Assembly: GCA_004519485.1 (NCBI GenBank)
Contig: CP038131.1
Coordinates: 1,347,108 to 1,411,107 of the forward strand
Length of the DNA stretch: 64,000 nt
Source of the DNA: Nannochloropsis oceanica
Lineage: Eukaryota > Sar > Eustigmatophyceae > Eustigmatales > Monodopsidaceae
Direction of reading: 5' to 3'
Of the stretch, positions 34,416 to 47,900 are shown in pieces (positions within the stretch are counted from its first letter, which is position 1; each line of letters starts with the position of its first letter). The notes under the pieces were generated by a model that worked only from the letters and a program-made list of their open reading frames with translations, ran no database searches and had not been told where the DNA came from. The position numbers and the translations under genes were made by a program.

Positions 34416-35217
34416 CTGTCCCTAGTCCGTGGTGGAGGGTGGGTGGAGAGGAGAGGGGTTGAAGATTTTTTTATGGTCCCAGAGAGAGACACACACCGGC
34501 GAGAGTTATCGAGCTGGGGGACGTATGTCTCCTGGCGCTCTGTCTTTGTCTCCACATTGCGCCTGTACCCTGCCAAACTATTCCACACACTGAGACACAC
34601 ACTCACAGATATGAGGCATGAAGACTGCCCTTAAGTCAAGCGGACATCGCCTGGGATAACTCGCTGTCGCTCGCCAACCCAACAGCACATTAGGGGGTGT
34701 GTTCAACTCTCCCCAAAACCCTTAAATAGGCTATTAAATGGGGTTTTAGAAGTCTCATCTGACACACCCCGCAGACATCCAGCCCGGCTTTCCAAAGGCC
34801 AGAAGGCTACAATCTGTAATAGAATATGGATCAAGATCTTCGGGCATCCCAACATGACTTATTCGCCCCACTAGTATGTTGTGTATGGTGAGCTAGTCCG
34901 AACCGTCGACATGTCTGACTGGTGCACAGATAACGTAATTTCCTCGAGGAAGGGAAGTTATAAATGTGTGGAGCACAGGGAATGATAGTTCAAAGGCGGG
35001 CATTATGATGAGAGATTTACCACTGAAGGAATGCACTGAAGGCGTAAAAGCACAAAAAAGCGAGATTGAAGTCACTGTCATTTCGAAGCTATTGCTGCAA
35101 TGTTTTGCTGGAGTCTAGAGTCTAATTAATTTGGATAAATTTAAGGCATTACGTTACGCGTATGTCTAGATTTCGTTTCTCACGGCACTTGGTCATCTGC
35201 CTTCACCAACCAAACGA
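34416..35217. other. Intergenic region
   Basis: Between the 3' end of PRORP and the 5' end of the MYND gene, both minus. AT-richer. No gene seen. Confidence 0.4.
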
Positions 35218-38200
35218 TTATCTAACCCCTTCCTCTCCCCCTCCCCCTGCTCCTCCTTCATGCCCATCCTTCCCTTTCCTCTTCTTTGTCCCACCCCATC
35301 CCGCATACAGCCCTCCTGGACGAGGACGGACGAAGAAGCCGACGCCCCTCGTGGTACTTGCATCTTTACTGCCCTTTTTCGAGGCCTTTCCTTCTGCTGC
35401 TATCAGAGCATCTAGCTCTTTCCGTGCTTGCCCGAAGTCGAGACACAGCCATTCGTCTTCCGCCTTGTCTGAAGGGAGGTGTAGACAGTCCCCTCCGGAT
35501 GTAACTATTGTTGCAGCATCCGATGATGGAGCGATCGAGGAGGAGGAGGAGAAGGAGGAGGAGGAGAAGGAGGATGAGGCAGTGCGTTGTGCCTCCCGCG
35601 AGAATCCCATCTCGCTGAAGGTCACTCGGAGGGGCATGTTGTCTTCGACTGAGTAATCGAAACGGTAAGATTGCACCTGAGGGAGGGGCGGAGAAAGGGA
35701 GGGAGGAAGGGGTCATCTTTAGTCACAAGGCGAGGAAAGAGAAGAGGGGAGGGAGGACGAAAGTACCTGGGTGGTTTTCCAGCGAAGGAAGGGCCGGGCT
35801 TCTAGAAGGTCAAGCCAGTGATCGCGCATGCAGTCGTTAGAGATGGCGATCATAGGGGAGGAGGCCGTGTCGCTCCTGAGGGATAAATGGAGGGAGGGAT
35901 GGAGTGAGGGAGGGAGGATAAGCCTGTGGACAGGTCAAAGGCCAGCTTCAGGGAGCAGCCATGTGTTTCCTCCCTCCCTCCCTCCCTCTCTCCTTCCCTC
36001 CCTCCCTCGCTCCCTCCCTCCGAACATACCGCGCGGCCACCGTGGCATACATCCAGTAGAGGTCATCGAGTTGTCCCCGTGGGATGCGGTACACAATGCC
36101 TTCATCGGTCCAACGCTGGGAGGGAGGGAAGGGGGGAGGTAAATGGGAGCAAGGCTCGATGTACGCCGGTACTCCTCGTGATCTAAATAAGACGCCTATA
36201 GATATGGTGTGGTTCCCTCATTTCCTCCCTCCCTCCCTCCCTCCCTCCCTCCCTCCCTCCCCCTCTACCTCGAGCATGGCGGTCTCTTCATCGTCCAGTG
36301 CCCGTACCCTCCCCCCTCCCCTTCCCTGCCCTTCTTCCCGATGAACGTGGTCCCGGATCCGGCGACTCGTGTACTTGACAGGGATGACCAGGAAGGCACG
36401 TTTGCCCTGCGGAGGGAGGGAGGGAAGGAGGGAGGGAGGGAGGGAGGGGAGGAAGGGGTGAAACAGGGCATTCATTACATATTTCCAAATGATCGCTGGT
36501 TGGAAGGAGGGAGGGAGGAAGGGAGGGAGAGAGGGAGGGCGCCGTCGCACGCTACACACCTACCTGTGCTTTCAAGGCTTTCAGCACTATATCGATCTGG
36601 TTGAAATTAAAGCGCCCGTCCCCGAAGTTCTGTCCGTAATAAGCAATGTTGGGGGCGTCGAGGACCACGTCAAAAGGGGGGCGGGCATTCAGCCAGGCCT
36701 GAGGGATAAAAGAGGGAGGGAGGGAAGGAGGGAGGGAGGGAGGGAGGGAGGGGAAGGTGATGAGAGATGCTCAGTCTTGTCTCTAGGGCTCGTTCTTGCT
36801 TGTATTCACCCACCTCTAATGCCCTCAACGAGATGATTTTCGAGGGGGACGGCCCGTTATTGTCACTGCCACTAGCGCCGTTGGAGGAGCCGTTGGAGGA
36901 GCCGTTGGTGCCGCTACCAGGGGAGGCCAGAGAGGAGAGGACGAGTTTCCCCGCGCTCTTCCAGGCTGCTTGTTTCTCCTCCGCCAGGACAAGGAGCCTG
37001 GGGTTATGATGAAGGAGAGAATTAAATGAAGGAGGAAAGGAGAGAGTTAGGGAAGGGAGGGAAGCACCGAGCAAGGCTTCTGTCGACGTGATGTTTATGA
37101 CCCTCTTCGCCACCTTGCCATCCTCCCTCCTTCCCCCCGTCCTCACCTCTCCCTCAGCTCCTTCCTCTCCTCCTGGTCTAATCGTAACGGCCGCAACTGT
37201 CCCTGGCAATGCGGACACACCCCACTTCCGGGTATGCGCACGCGGGCTGCGGCTACCTTTCCACCACCACGACCGCCGGACGGGAACGCGTTCAGGAGGG
37301 TCTCAATGCCTGGAGGGAGAGAGGGAGGGGAAGAGGGAGGAAAGGAAGGCATCAGTGATGATTCGTGGACAATATCGCACGGTTGGAGGGAAGAAAGGTA
37401 TCAGTGGCATGGGCACGCCAATCAGCAGCTGCCCAGGTCGGTGTCATCTCATACCCACACGAAAGATCTCCTTCCCCTCCTTCTTCCCTCCCTCCCTTCC
37501 TCCCTCCCTACCCACCTACCTACCTACCTGCATCCGTCACGTTCAGCACGAGCTTGTTGCCCAACAAATTCAAGAGGCACGAGATGTCGTCGAGGTGCTG
37601 CCGAAAGACGGTCGGTCCTTGAGACGCGTAGCACTCCACCTTGGAGGAAGAGAGGGAGGGACGGAGGGGGGAAAGGGAGGAAAACATCATGGGCAAGCGT
37701 GCATACGTTCTCAAGGCGCCCATTCTATCATGTCGATTCGATTCGCTCCTCCTCTCCCTCCCTCCCTCCCTCCCTCCCTCCCTTCATACCATGGACACCA
37801 CGTGCTCTTCATTCGGCACCGCCCCCCTTTCCATCATACCCTCCCACACCTCCTTGGCAGCTGTCACATTTCCCGCCTTCCACAGCCGGGTCAGGACGGG
37901 CGTGTACATCCTCAGCTTGGGAGGGGCTTTGCCTTTGCCTGGGAGGGAGGGAGGGAGGGAAGGAAGGAGGGAGGGAGGGAGGGAGGGAAGGAGGGAGGGC
38001 ATGAAAAGCAAGACGACACACCTCTTCGAGTCTAGGGAGGGAGAGAGGGAGGGAGAGAGGGAGGGAGGGACACGAGGGGAGTGAGCAGTAGCATCGCTTC
38101 CACTCCGAGCTCCTTCGGTCACCTCGAGCGTACAGGCGGCCGGGGATGGAAACCATCAGCTGGCCCCCTCCCCTTTCTCTCCACCTACTCATCCTCCCCT

Positions 38201-39440
38201 GCCTACCTCCCCTTCCTCCTCTTACCGACTTTGTCGTTCTTCCCCTCTATCATCGCCAGCGCCTCCTCCAGCCTCCCCTGCTCGGCCAGAGAGCGAATGA
38301 GGACGACGGCCGTGTTCTCGTCCTCCTCGAAAGCGCCTTTAAGACCCTTGTAGACATTCCACGTCGTCTGATAGAGAGGGAGGGAGGGAGGGAGGAAGGG
38401 AGGGTATAGGTATGCATGCATGGGATAGGTTGCTCCTCTTACCCGCCCTCCCTCCCTCCCTCCCTCCCTCCCTCCCTCCCTCGCCTCGAGTGGTTCTCAC
38501 CTCGGGACCTCCTGCCTCCTGACAAACATAGAGCAATGTGTTGCACTCGTCCCGCGTCAAAGTCCGCCCTCGCTTTTTCATCTCCTGTTTAGATTAGACG
38601 GATGTGCATTTTTATAAGAGGTGTGTATTAGAGATGTGCGAATATTTATTAAGGGTATGAGCAAGGCGTGTGTTGTGTAGGAAACTAGTGAGCAGATAAC
38701 CACGTGTCATACTCAATACTCACTCCCTCTCTCCCTCTCTTCCTCCCTCCCTCCCTCGTGACTCGATCGCTGACCTTCTCCATCCCCACCTTCCCTCATT
38801 CCTTCTTCTCCTTCCTCCCTGCCTCCTTACCTCATAAGTATCCAAAGCACGCGTTAGGTTCAAGACCTTTGCGGAAAGGAAGAGGGACTTGCGGAGATTT
38901 GACGTCTTCATAACGTCGAGGGGCTGGATCTACGGGATAATGGGGCCAAGAAGAAAGGGAAGGAAGGAAGGAGGGATGGAGGGAGGGAGGGAGGGAGGGA
39001 GGGAGGAATGAGCAGGCGAGGGGGATGGTGATTAACAAGTAAGTGCGCACGTGTCGCACGATACATCAAACGAACATTCCAAAGCACTAATTCAAATCCA
39101 AGAATTAATGCAACACACTTTCACTCACACATTTGTTAATGCATGCACTTACCAGTGGCGCCATCTTGTCTCGTTTCCCCGGCGTTGAAGGCGCAGGCTG
39201 CGATGGTGGTGATGATGGAATTGATGCTGGTGACGAAATATTAGAAAGGAATGGCAATGCGGTAACACTTTTTCTTTCATGCCACTCGTGATGCGATGAT
39301 ACTGCTCCTGGTGCTGGTATGGGAGTTGTGGGGTAGGGAAGGAGTAGGAAGGCATGGCTCCTTAAGCAGCATCCGAGGAGGACGAGGACTAGTGCCGGTG
39401 GTGGTCGCCCGCGGCCGTGCCACCTTCTTCTCTCTAGCAT
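35218..39440 (-). CDS. PRORP: Protein-only RNase P (PRORP), plastid-directed
   Basis: Removes 5' leaders from precursor tRNAs. Thirteen exons (39440-39153, 38929-38831, 38584-38501, 38367-38226, 37938-37790, 37639-37528, 37309-37147, 36997-36814, 36698-36564, 36406-36269, 36115-36030, 35875-35767, 35676-35218) sum to 715 aa. The N-terminus has a Leu/Val-rich signal core (ALVLVLLGCCLRSHAF) with the SHA/F junction of heterokont plastid presequences. PPR-like helices cover about 100-290 (TRALDTYEEMKKRGRTLTRD). A zinc site is formed by Cys323/Cys326 (CPHC) and probably His629 and Cys641 (EWLC). The NYN nuclease domain keeps the aspartates: Asp421 (FDVVLDAPN), Asp515/Asp516 (QLDDLYWMYA) and Asp540 (SNDCMRDHW). 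The DAPN motif replaces the DGAN of plants. A Ser tract lies at about 596-611. Mitochondrial dual targeting cannot be excluded. Confidence 0.88.
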
Positions 39441-40734
39441 GACTGACGCAAATTGTGTTCACTTATAATATTTTTGAAGGCGGGACTTCATCTGGTTAAC
39501 AAAAGGGAGTGATTGGGAAGGTGGAGGTGGGAGGGCATAAGCAGGGGCAAGAGGCGGTTGAGGGAGGGCCGGAAAAAGGAAGGGGAGAAAACATGCCGAC
39601 CTGTCAGGGCCTTTCCAACCTCTTTGCCTCGCTTGTGCAAGCTTCTTGGCCAGTTGATGTGCTGTCGATTGTGTGCCTGTGTGCAATGTAGTGGATGGAT
39701 AATAGCGGGCGGATGGGAATATGGGACTGGCGAGGCCTACGATTGGATGATACCCATGCATGCATGGTGCTTGCTCGAAGGCCGAGGCGGACTGTGACTT
39801 CGACCAGGGCATTGGTACAGCCATCTGCATCATCCCCTTACGTGGCAGACTACAAGCAAGCAAAGCTACGTATAATAATGCTAGGTGACCATCAAATGGA
39901 TGCCGTGAAAGGCAAGCTGAAGTTGCCTCTGGCTCGCTGATGAGCGTTGGTGTGGGCCATTTATGGAGGTCGGAGGTCGGCATACGTCCCTGGTTTCTTT
40001 TCAAATAGGACGGATATGGATGTATCACAGCCATACAAGCCCCAGACATCTCAAAAGCGCATGATCTGAGTATCCTACCTATGTGAGTGCGATCATCTGC
40101 ACGGCAAAGTGTCGGCCTGCTTCGGCACGCGCAATTAATGTGAGGGTGCACTCAAATGACACAAAGCAAGTCAACAATGATACAAAGTACGCCAAAAGGC
40201 ACGGATAAGGAGAGCAGAAAGAAACACGAGGGGAAATCTAATGGAATTAAAGCAGCGTATCTCTTCATTCGGTAAAATTTCCTTCTCCCTCTTCCTCCAT
40301 CCCCGTCTCTAAGTCTATCCCTTCTTTTTTTCTCTATGGCTGTCTGCTCACATCACTTCGCTTCACTTTCTCATCATCTTATGCGGGTGTCTGTAGTTGC
40401 ATCTTTACCCCACTGTCGGTTTTGGTCCTTGCCTTATTTTATGTAAGCGTGCATCGATAGGGTACTCTCCCTCCCTCCCTTCCTCTCCTATCTATCTACC
40501 TACATCTCTAATCATGTTCCTGCTGTACGTGAACGTGGCTGCTGCTGCTGCTGCTGCCACTATTTTTATCCTCCCAAGACGACGCTTGACTACAGTGTAC
40601 ACACCGTGACCAAGCAGTCCAGGTGCCATACTCTTCCTCCCTCCTTCCATCTTTCCCTCCCCAGTCGCCCTCATCTCCGTCCTTTGGAAAATCGTTTTTC
40701 ACCACACTTCCTGCTTATCTTCATCTTATCCCTC
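39441..40734. other. Intergenic region upstream of PRORP
   Basis: About 1.3 kb. A 230-codon minus-strand ORF (39459-40151) starts outside and reads to the PRORP promoter but looks compositionally random; not called. Contains a short CTG run at 40540-40557. Confidence 0.4.
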
Positions 40735-41781
40735 TTATCCCTGCACAAGCCTCTCCCTCACTGCCGGCTCCACCCTCTCCTCCCTTCCCTCCGCCCCTCC
40801 CTCTACCACCGCATACGGAATCCAGGTTGGGAAGAGGGAGAGGAAGAAGGAGGCCCCGAGCACGAAACCCTCTATCCACCACCTCTGTTCCCCTCCCGGC
40901 AGTGCTCCCGTGTAGCACATCTTCTTCGCCTTGTCCCAAAACGTCATAGCTGCCCCTCCCTCCCTTCCTCCCTCCCCTCCTGCCTCCTGTGGCGGCTGCT
41001 GCTGTGGTGGTTGCCCGTCGGCTGCGGCTGCTGCTCCATCGACTGGCCAGCGGAACGGAGAGCCCAAGACCAAGGCGAGGATGCCCGTCTGTGGGGAGAA
41101 ACGTGAGAGAAAGGGAGGGAGGGAGGGAGGGAGGGAGGGAGGGAGGGGATTAGGACAAGTACGGAGCGTAAAAAGCGATTGGCGAATGCAAAAGACAGGA
41201 AGGAGGGACATGCCGAGGAAATAATTCTACGTACAGGTCATGACTCATATTAAACTAGAGACTAACTCAGTATAATATATAATCAAGCTCTCACAAGACC
41301 TAAGGAACCCCCTACTCTGTCATGGGTATGAATGTATCTCCCTCCCTCCCTCCCTCCCTCCCTCCCTTCCTCCCTCCCTCCCTCCCTTCCTCCCTTCCTC
41401 CCTCCCTCCCTCCCTCCCTCCCTACCTGGTACATGTACGCGACAGCTGCCACTCCGCACAGAGTCATGAGACGACGGGGATCGCCTGGATTAAGGAGGAA
41501 GATGAGCATCACCATCTTGGCCGCTAGTTGCCAGTCACAGAGGCCGAGGACAGCGCGCCCACCCTAGAGGAAGGAAGGGAGGAAGGGAGGGAGAAAGGGA
41601 AGGAGGGAGGGAAGGAGGGTGTGGTTCAATGACTTTGGGAGAAGTATCGAGATGATTCGAGGAGGAAGAAGAGAAGAAAGGAGGGAGAGAGAAAGGGTGG
41701 AATGGACGCAAGGAGGACGTACCTCCACAATCCGTGGCCAAGCAGGGAGGATGAGGGCATTCGCATCGGCTGCTTGTTCCG

Positions 41782-41812
<31 letters not shown>

Positions 41813-42366
41813 TTGCTGCTGGAAGAGCGGATTGTACTGCTGCTGCTGGTACTGCTGCTGCTGCTGGTGCAGCTGCATGTAGTAATGATAATGCTGATGC
41901 TGCTGCTGCTGCTGCTGGTGCGCGTACCAGAGGTGGTAGTGCTGGAGTGCTTGGTAGTAATGATAAGACAGCAGGTACTGCTGTTGCTGCTGCAGCTGCA
42001 GTTGCTCCTGCTCCTGCTGTTGCTCCTCCTGGTGGAGCCGTGCAAAAGCTTCCTGCTCAGAGGCTTCATAGTTTCCGGCGGTGCTGCTGGTGGGAACGCG
42101 GGTGTGGGCGGAAGAAGAGGAAAAGGAGGAGGAAACGGCGGAGGAAGGGGTGGAAGAAGGGACGGAGGGAGGGGCAGGTGGCTGCGGACCACATTCGCCT
42201 GAGGGAATGTTGATGTTCCCCTCTCCTGCAGTCCCAGGAGAGTCCCCCGGGGCCGAGGGAGGGAAGGAGGGAAGGCCTGTCTCTTCCCCTCCTGCCACTC
42301 GTCGGCCACGCCCGGCAATTAGGCGCGACAATCCCTGTCGTTGCACCCCCTCCTCCGTGACATCAT

Positions 42367-42398
<32 letters not shown>

Positions 42399-43205
42399 GC
42401 ACGAATGTTCTCCCTACCCCTCTCTTCCCCAGCTTCCACGATCATTCCATGCGGTAAAGCGCCTGCTCCTCCTCCCCCCCCCTCTCCTCCCCCTCCTCCT
42501 CCCCCCCCTCCTCCCCCTCCACCTCCTGTCACGGGGATAGGCGAGGTAGCCGTCGGTCGGGGAAACATGACAGCCGCACCATTGCTACTGCTGCCGCTCA
42601 CATTCCTTCCGTCCCTCCCATGATGACCAGCGAGGGTCGACAGGGACGATGGCCCACGCAAGGAACTAGGGGCCGAGGCAGGGAGGGAGGGCGAGGAGGA
42701 AGGGGGGGAGGAAGAGGGGGAGGAAGAGGCGTGGCTGCCGTTGATGATAAGGTGCAACGTCTTGGGCGTGCTCAGATCCAGTGGCTGAGGTGGAGGGGAG
42801 AGAGGGAGAAGGGAAACATAAGGGTGTATGGGGTAAGATTCGCCGCACACAATTACCAAGGCACTAAGCTATGCATCCGAATTGAAACCCCACCTCCTTT
42901 CCTTCCCTCCCTCCCTCCCTCCCTCCCTCCCTCCCTCCCTCCCTCCCGTCACCTACCCCGCCTTCCCCCCCGTTCCCGCCCGCCAAAACCACGGCCAACG
43001 GCACACCTTCCTCGCTGTAGACTTTGCCCAGGTAGATCAATCGCTGGCTGCTGGGTCGTGGCTTTTCCTCCAACACATCTTGGAGCTTTCTCTTGAGGCT
43101 TCCGACGGTTGTGTCATGCAAGGGCACGAGCAGCTCAACGACGGTGGAGCGGTAGACGTGTTTGATCACCAGGGAGACGTTTGGGCTGTCCGCGGTAGTC
43201 GCCAT
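40735..43205 (-). CDS. HERP-like ER membrane protein with ubiquitin-like domain
   Basis: Four exons (43205-42957, 42784-41723, 41563-41426, 41088-40735) sum to 600 aa. Residues 9-80 form a ubiquitin-like domain (VVELLVPLHDTTVGSLKRKL, SSQRLIYLGKVYSEEGVPL), ending in STPKTLHLIING as in HERPUD proteins. A long low-complexity middle (about 95-437) carries Ser, Gly and Gln/His/Tyr-rich tracts, with CTG-encoded poly-Gln at 41780-42020. Hydrophobic helices follow (MVMLIFLLNPGD.., GVAAVAYMYQTGILALVLGS) and again near the end (WWIEGFVLGASFFLSLFPTW). HERP proteins sit in the ER membrane and assist ER-associated degradation with the HRD1 ligase; that role is inferred. The Gln/His/Tyr region is prion-like and much longer than anything in animal HERPUD1. 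Confidence 0.8.
41780..42020 (-). repeat. CTG/CAG arrays coding for Gln/His/Tyr-rich region of the HERP-like gene
   Basis: Several short CTG arrays on the plus strand; translated on the coding strand they give five Gln runs interspersed with His, Tyr and Leu. Confidence 0.9.
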
Positions 43206-44900
43206 TTGACGTCGTGATCTGGTGTATTTAAGTGGGGGGGAGGGAGAGGGATGAGAGGGCGGGTTAGGATATCTCCATGCAGTGCTCGCTGTCTCCTGTG
43301 AGTATGCCGTCAGAGGCTACGGAGACCAGCGTTAAAGAGTAATGGGCGGTCTACGTATTAATGCTGTGGAGGAGCACGAGCAAGATGGCCTGAGGTGTGA
43401 GTGAGGGTGCTGGGCAGATCACGCCTGCTTGGTCTCCGTCCTTATTTGGGGAGTCTTGGCCCAGCGAGGCCGGTGCTCTTTCTTATTTTCTACCGTGACA
43501 GGCGACACGAACCACCGTCAAACACAGTTGGGCGTCAATGGTTGTGTCATCTACATAAACGGAGTGTGATGGGATAGATCGGCGTTCATTACTGCGGCCA
43601 GGCATGTGCGCTTGCGGTCGGACGTTGCTATGTGCTGTTACATTCCTCTGGAAACTTGAGAGCGCCCCTCTTGGCCTTTCCCGTCCCTTCCGCCGAAAAT
43701 GCAAGAAGACACAGCAACCGGGTGCCAGGGCTCTATTGACAAGGGTGATGGCAAGGGCGGGCTTGGAATTGCTGCGCTGCAGGCAAGAAATAGCAGCAAG
43801 TTCACAGTCATCGTGGGTCTCCTTTGCCTCTACATCTTTTACCCCGATGCCGCCGGCCCCCGTCATCCCGGGTGCGTCGCAGCGTACTGCCTGGTTCCAA
43901 AAACTGTGTAGGTGCACTGGGAAGGGAGTGTCGTACTATGGTGGTGGAGGTTCCTGCTATGGTGGTATGGTAAAAGGGATGCAAGCAAAGCAAGATGACG
44001 CTCCTTTGCCAAAATTTAACGCTCCTATGCCTCTTGCCTCTAGACCACAACACATTGCAAATCGCAGGTACGCCTTCCGTGGCAGAGAGAATATATGCAT
44101 TTAACGACTTTTCCTTACACGGGACGAATGGGTGCGATGGAGGTGTGGTGTTGCGTGTAAAGTAAGTGCAAAGACAAGGCAAACAAATGAGCACGACAAG
44201 CATCACTCGCACACTTCTTGATCCAAGCCGCGTTTCATCCTCCCGATTGGCTTTGCACTGCGTTTGCTTGTCCAAGCTTTTGTATGAAGTCCTGTAAGAA
44301 TGAAATTCATTCTCCGTTCACTTAATACCTATCACATGACCGATTTCTCCAAGTTTTGAGACAGTGTCCAGTGTATTTCATCTCCCATAAATTTATGGGC
44401 TGCCGGCCCATGCCGTAAAATGCTGCCGTCTCACCCCTACTTCCCCTCCCATCCTTTCCTGTCCTCTCCACGTGCACAGGCGCAGCTACTCCACGCAACC
44501 ACGGGAAGCCATAACTATCACCGCAGGCCACAAGGTGCGTTCAGCAGCCGCAGATTTCCTTGTCCCTTGCCTGTCATCCTACCCTCATTCCTGTCTCGGC
44601 AACCGCCGCTTCTAGGGCCCCCCCTGACTTGCTTGCCTTTGTCCCTCCCCTTTGCATCTGCTTCTCAAGCTTTCCGTCGTGGTTGCTAGATAAAGGCCAC
44701 ACCCTTCTAAAACCATGCAAACAATTTGAACTCCTCCATCTTCTTCCTCATTTGTTCGTTCGTCTTATTCAGCTGGTAATGCAATATCTCAAAACTCCAT
44801 TCTCTCATTTCTATCTTTCCCCTTCCATCACGCATACGGACACTGCTACCGCCATCGTGGACTCTGAAAGCGACATCCTCTCTCGCAGAGAGAAGGGGGC
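43206..44900. other. Divergent intergenic region
   Basis: About 1.7 kb between the HERP-like (minus) and LMBR1-PH (plus) genes. ORFs at 43483-43917, 43604-44104 and 44560-44982 overlap each other on both strands and show no domain or membrane pattern; none is called. Confidence 0.45.
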
Positions 44901-47900
44901 ATGGCCAGAGCCGCCGCCGAGAGCGGCAGTAGCACTATGGATTCATTCTCTTCCATTAATGCGCCACATGTGGGGGTGCTAAGAGGCCTTATCCGCTTGC
45001 TTCAGGAGCAGAGCATCGCGGACATTGCATATAGCTTTAGGGATCAGGTGCGTTTAGTGTTTTGTTTTTCTTTATAAGCGATACAGAGGCGGTCACCGCC
45101 ACGCTATTTCTTTTATCACTATCACTTGCGAGCACACCCTTCCTTTCTCTCCCCCCTGTTCCCCCTCCTTTCCCCCTACCAATACCACAATCCCTCACCC
45201 CACCCCTCTCTTATCTCCAACTAATAGACGGTCTATCTGGCCACACTCTACACTCTCCTCGTTTTGACTATCATTTACTTCCTCCTGCGTTACGCCAACC
45301 GGAGCCTCTTCCGTTGGCACACCTGGATAAATATCTTTGTCTCCTATTTCTGTGCGATTGGGATTCTCGTTCTCGTTCCTATAGACTTGGCTGTTACCCA
45401 GCTAAGGCGGCAAGCAACCACGCCCGAGGCGTACGAGCAGGTACAATGACGCGTGGGCCGATGATAACCCACACCTAGGCCCTGGACCTTCTCACTGACC
45501 CTTCTTTTCTCTCAACTTTATTTCTCTTCCCCCCCCCCCCTCTTGCGGCCTAGTTGTCGGTGTATTCAAATAGGCTTTTTACCCTGTATAGCTATATGTT
45601 CTGGCCGACCCAGATCTTCGCCGGGGTGCTTTTGTATTTTTTTGAGGAGTATAATGAGAGTGGGTATTTTACGGTATCCCAACGTATGTTTGATGCGTTT
45701 CGGAATATTGGTCGGTTTTTACTGTTGTGCCTGGTGGTAGGTGGAGTCGGCTTGGCCGTGTTATTGGGAGGAGGGTATGTCCCGAATGAGAAGGCGTTGC
45801 TGGTTCTGGTGGTGGCGGTCAACAACACGTATGGTTTGATGGCGATCGTCTTTCTGTTGGGTTATGGGCTCGTGGAGCTACCGAGGCAAATGTGGATGAA
45901 TGGAAACCTGGAAGGAAAGCTCCGACGGCTCAGGGGAAGGGCCGCGCACGAGTTCAGGGCCTTGGCGGACGCGTCGATGGAAATGTCTGAGGTTGTTGCG
46001 CTCTCGCTCAAGACCAAGGCGGAGATTGAGGAGCAAGCCGCGCATTCGGCAGGGGGTAGCACTGGGAAGGAGGGAGGGATGGCGAAGCTCAAGATGGCTG
46101 TATTTAGGAGAAGCAAGGAGAATTTGGCGAGTACGGCGATCAATACTGCGGCTCTGGTGGCGGCTGACAAGGAATTGTTGGAAGTATGTGTGCCGAAACT
46201 CATGAAGGAGTGTCCATTGGACGAGTTTACGTCCACTCATGGCGGGGTTGTCGAAAGGGATAGGAGCACTGGTAGGGTAAGCAGGGACTCGCTGGCTACA
46301 TTACGTAAGACGGTAAAGAAACACAAGGCCAAGTACGTTATGTGCCAAAGTCGTGTCGAGCGACTAAAGCGGGAAGTGTTTGCCTTGGAGGATATTGTTG
46401 CGGCGAGGCATCGGGATGATAAGATCCTGCGGATCCAATATGCCAACGGTGTCGAGTCCCGTGTCATCTCCTTCTACTATCAATGCTACATCCGACCTGT
46501 AATAGGACGGTTCCTCTCCATCCTCTTCATTGGCATGAGCTGCTCGGTGGTCCTGGCCCAAGTCGGCCTATTGGCTGGTCAAGCCTCACCTGTTGCGGTT
46601 CTGTCTCGCGCAAACCATAACTCGGCAATGCCTCCTTCCGACCTCATTGTACTCAATCTCTTTTACGTTGCCTTTATTGCCTATGTCATCCTCTTTGCGC
46701 TTTCTGAGTTGCGCTTGGCGGACGTGATGGAGATTGCGCCCGAGCAAAAAACAACTCCCAAGTCTCTCTCGTACAACGCGCGTCTTTCCTGTAAGCTCGC
46801 CCCCCCGTTGGCTTACAATTTCTTGACGCTTTGTTTTGAAACTGGTATGGAGACGGGAGCGTGGATGAAGAGTGCTCTGACGGGTGAGAAAGTGACAACG
46901 GCGTTTAGTCGATTCTACGGCTCGATGAACGTGGTCCCTTTTCTGGGAAATAATTTCAATAGGATCTTTCCTATGTTTGTACTGGTTTTTGCGTGTTTAC
47001 AAGTTTTCAATGTGTTTAACAGGGTGCTGAACGCGCTCCATCTGGATTTTTTGTTATTTGGTAAGTCACCAGTGAACCAAAAAGACATGGAGGAAGGCCT
47101 GAAAAAACTCCAAAAGTACCGGCAGCAGATGCAGGCATCCGTTGCGCGGGAGGAGAGGATACGAAAGATTAAAAAGGTAGGGAAGAGAGAAATGAGAAAG
47201 GTCACTCCGGCGGAAGGGAAATTCGAAGGGGAGGAGGACGATAGTGATGATGAGGTGCTGGGTGGGTGGGGAGGAGGAGGTATGGACAGTGGGCGGTGGG
47301 ATCCGGCACGCGGGCCGCCGGCCACGAAGGAAGGGTGGATCGAAAAGAAGACAGGAAGTGAGGCAAGTGGCGGAGGGTGGCAGGCGTGGTACTTTGTGTT
47401 GGGGGAAGGGAGGGAGGAAGGGGGTTTCCTTGCGCATTATAAGAAGCAACACAAGATGGGCGATGCGCATGGAACATTGGACATGGCCCAAGTGCTGACA
47501 ATTAGCAGTCAGGTAAGAGGAAATGATGGCGCAAAGGAGGGACAGGTCGCAGATGCCACGCACTTGAATCTTGAGACGACGGAAGGGATGATACGGCTCC
47601 GATGTCGGTCCGAGGACCTGGCCGGACATTGGCGGCGGGCTTTGTACGAATGGAGGGAGTATGCGTTGGCGCTGAAGATGGTGGGTGCCTCCTCCCCCTT
47701 TGCTCCCACCCTTCCACCTTTCTCTCTGGCTTCGGCCACGTCGGCTATTGGTGGCGATGGGGGTGGGATGGGCGGGCGGGAGAAACGAATGGAGCGGATG
47801 AGCACACGCTTATTACCTATCAGCACCACTTACTCCTCCTCGTCCTCTTCCTCATCCTCGCCGGCCGCTGCAGCCACGAGCCTGATGGCCCGCTTGGGAG

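Noticed and set aside
39459-40151. 230-codon minus-strand ORF
   Set aside because: Composition looks random, no hydrophobic or domain pattern, and it occupies the PRORP upstream region.
43483-44104. Overlapping ORFs on both strands of 144-166 codons
   Set aside because: They contradict each other and show no protein signature.
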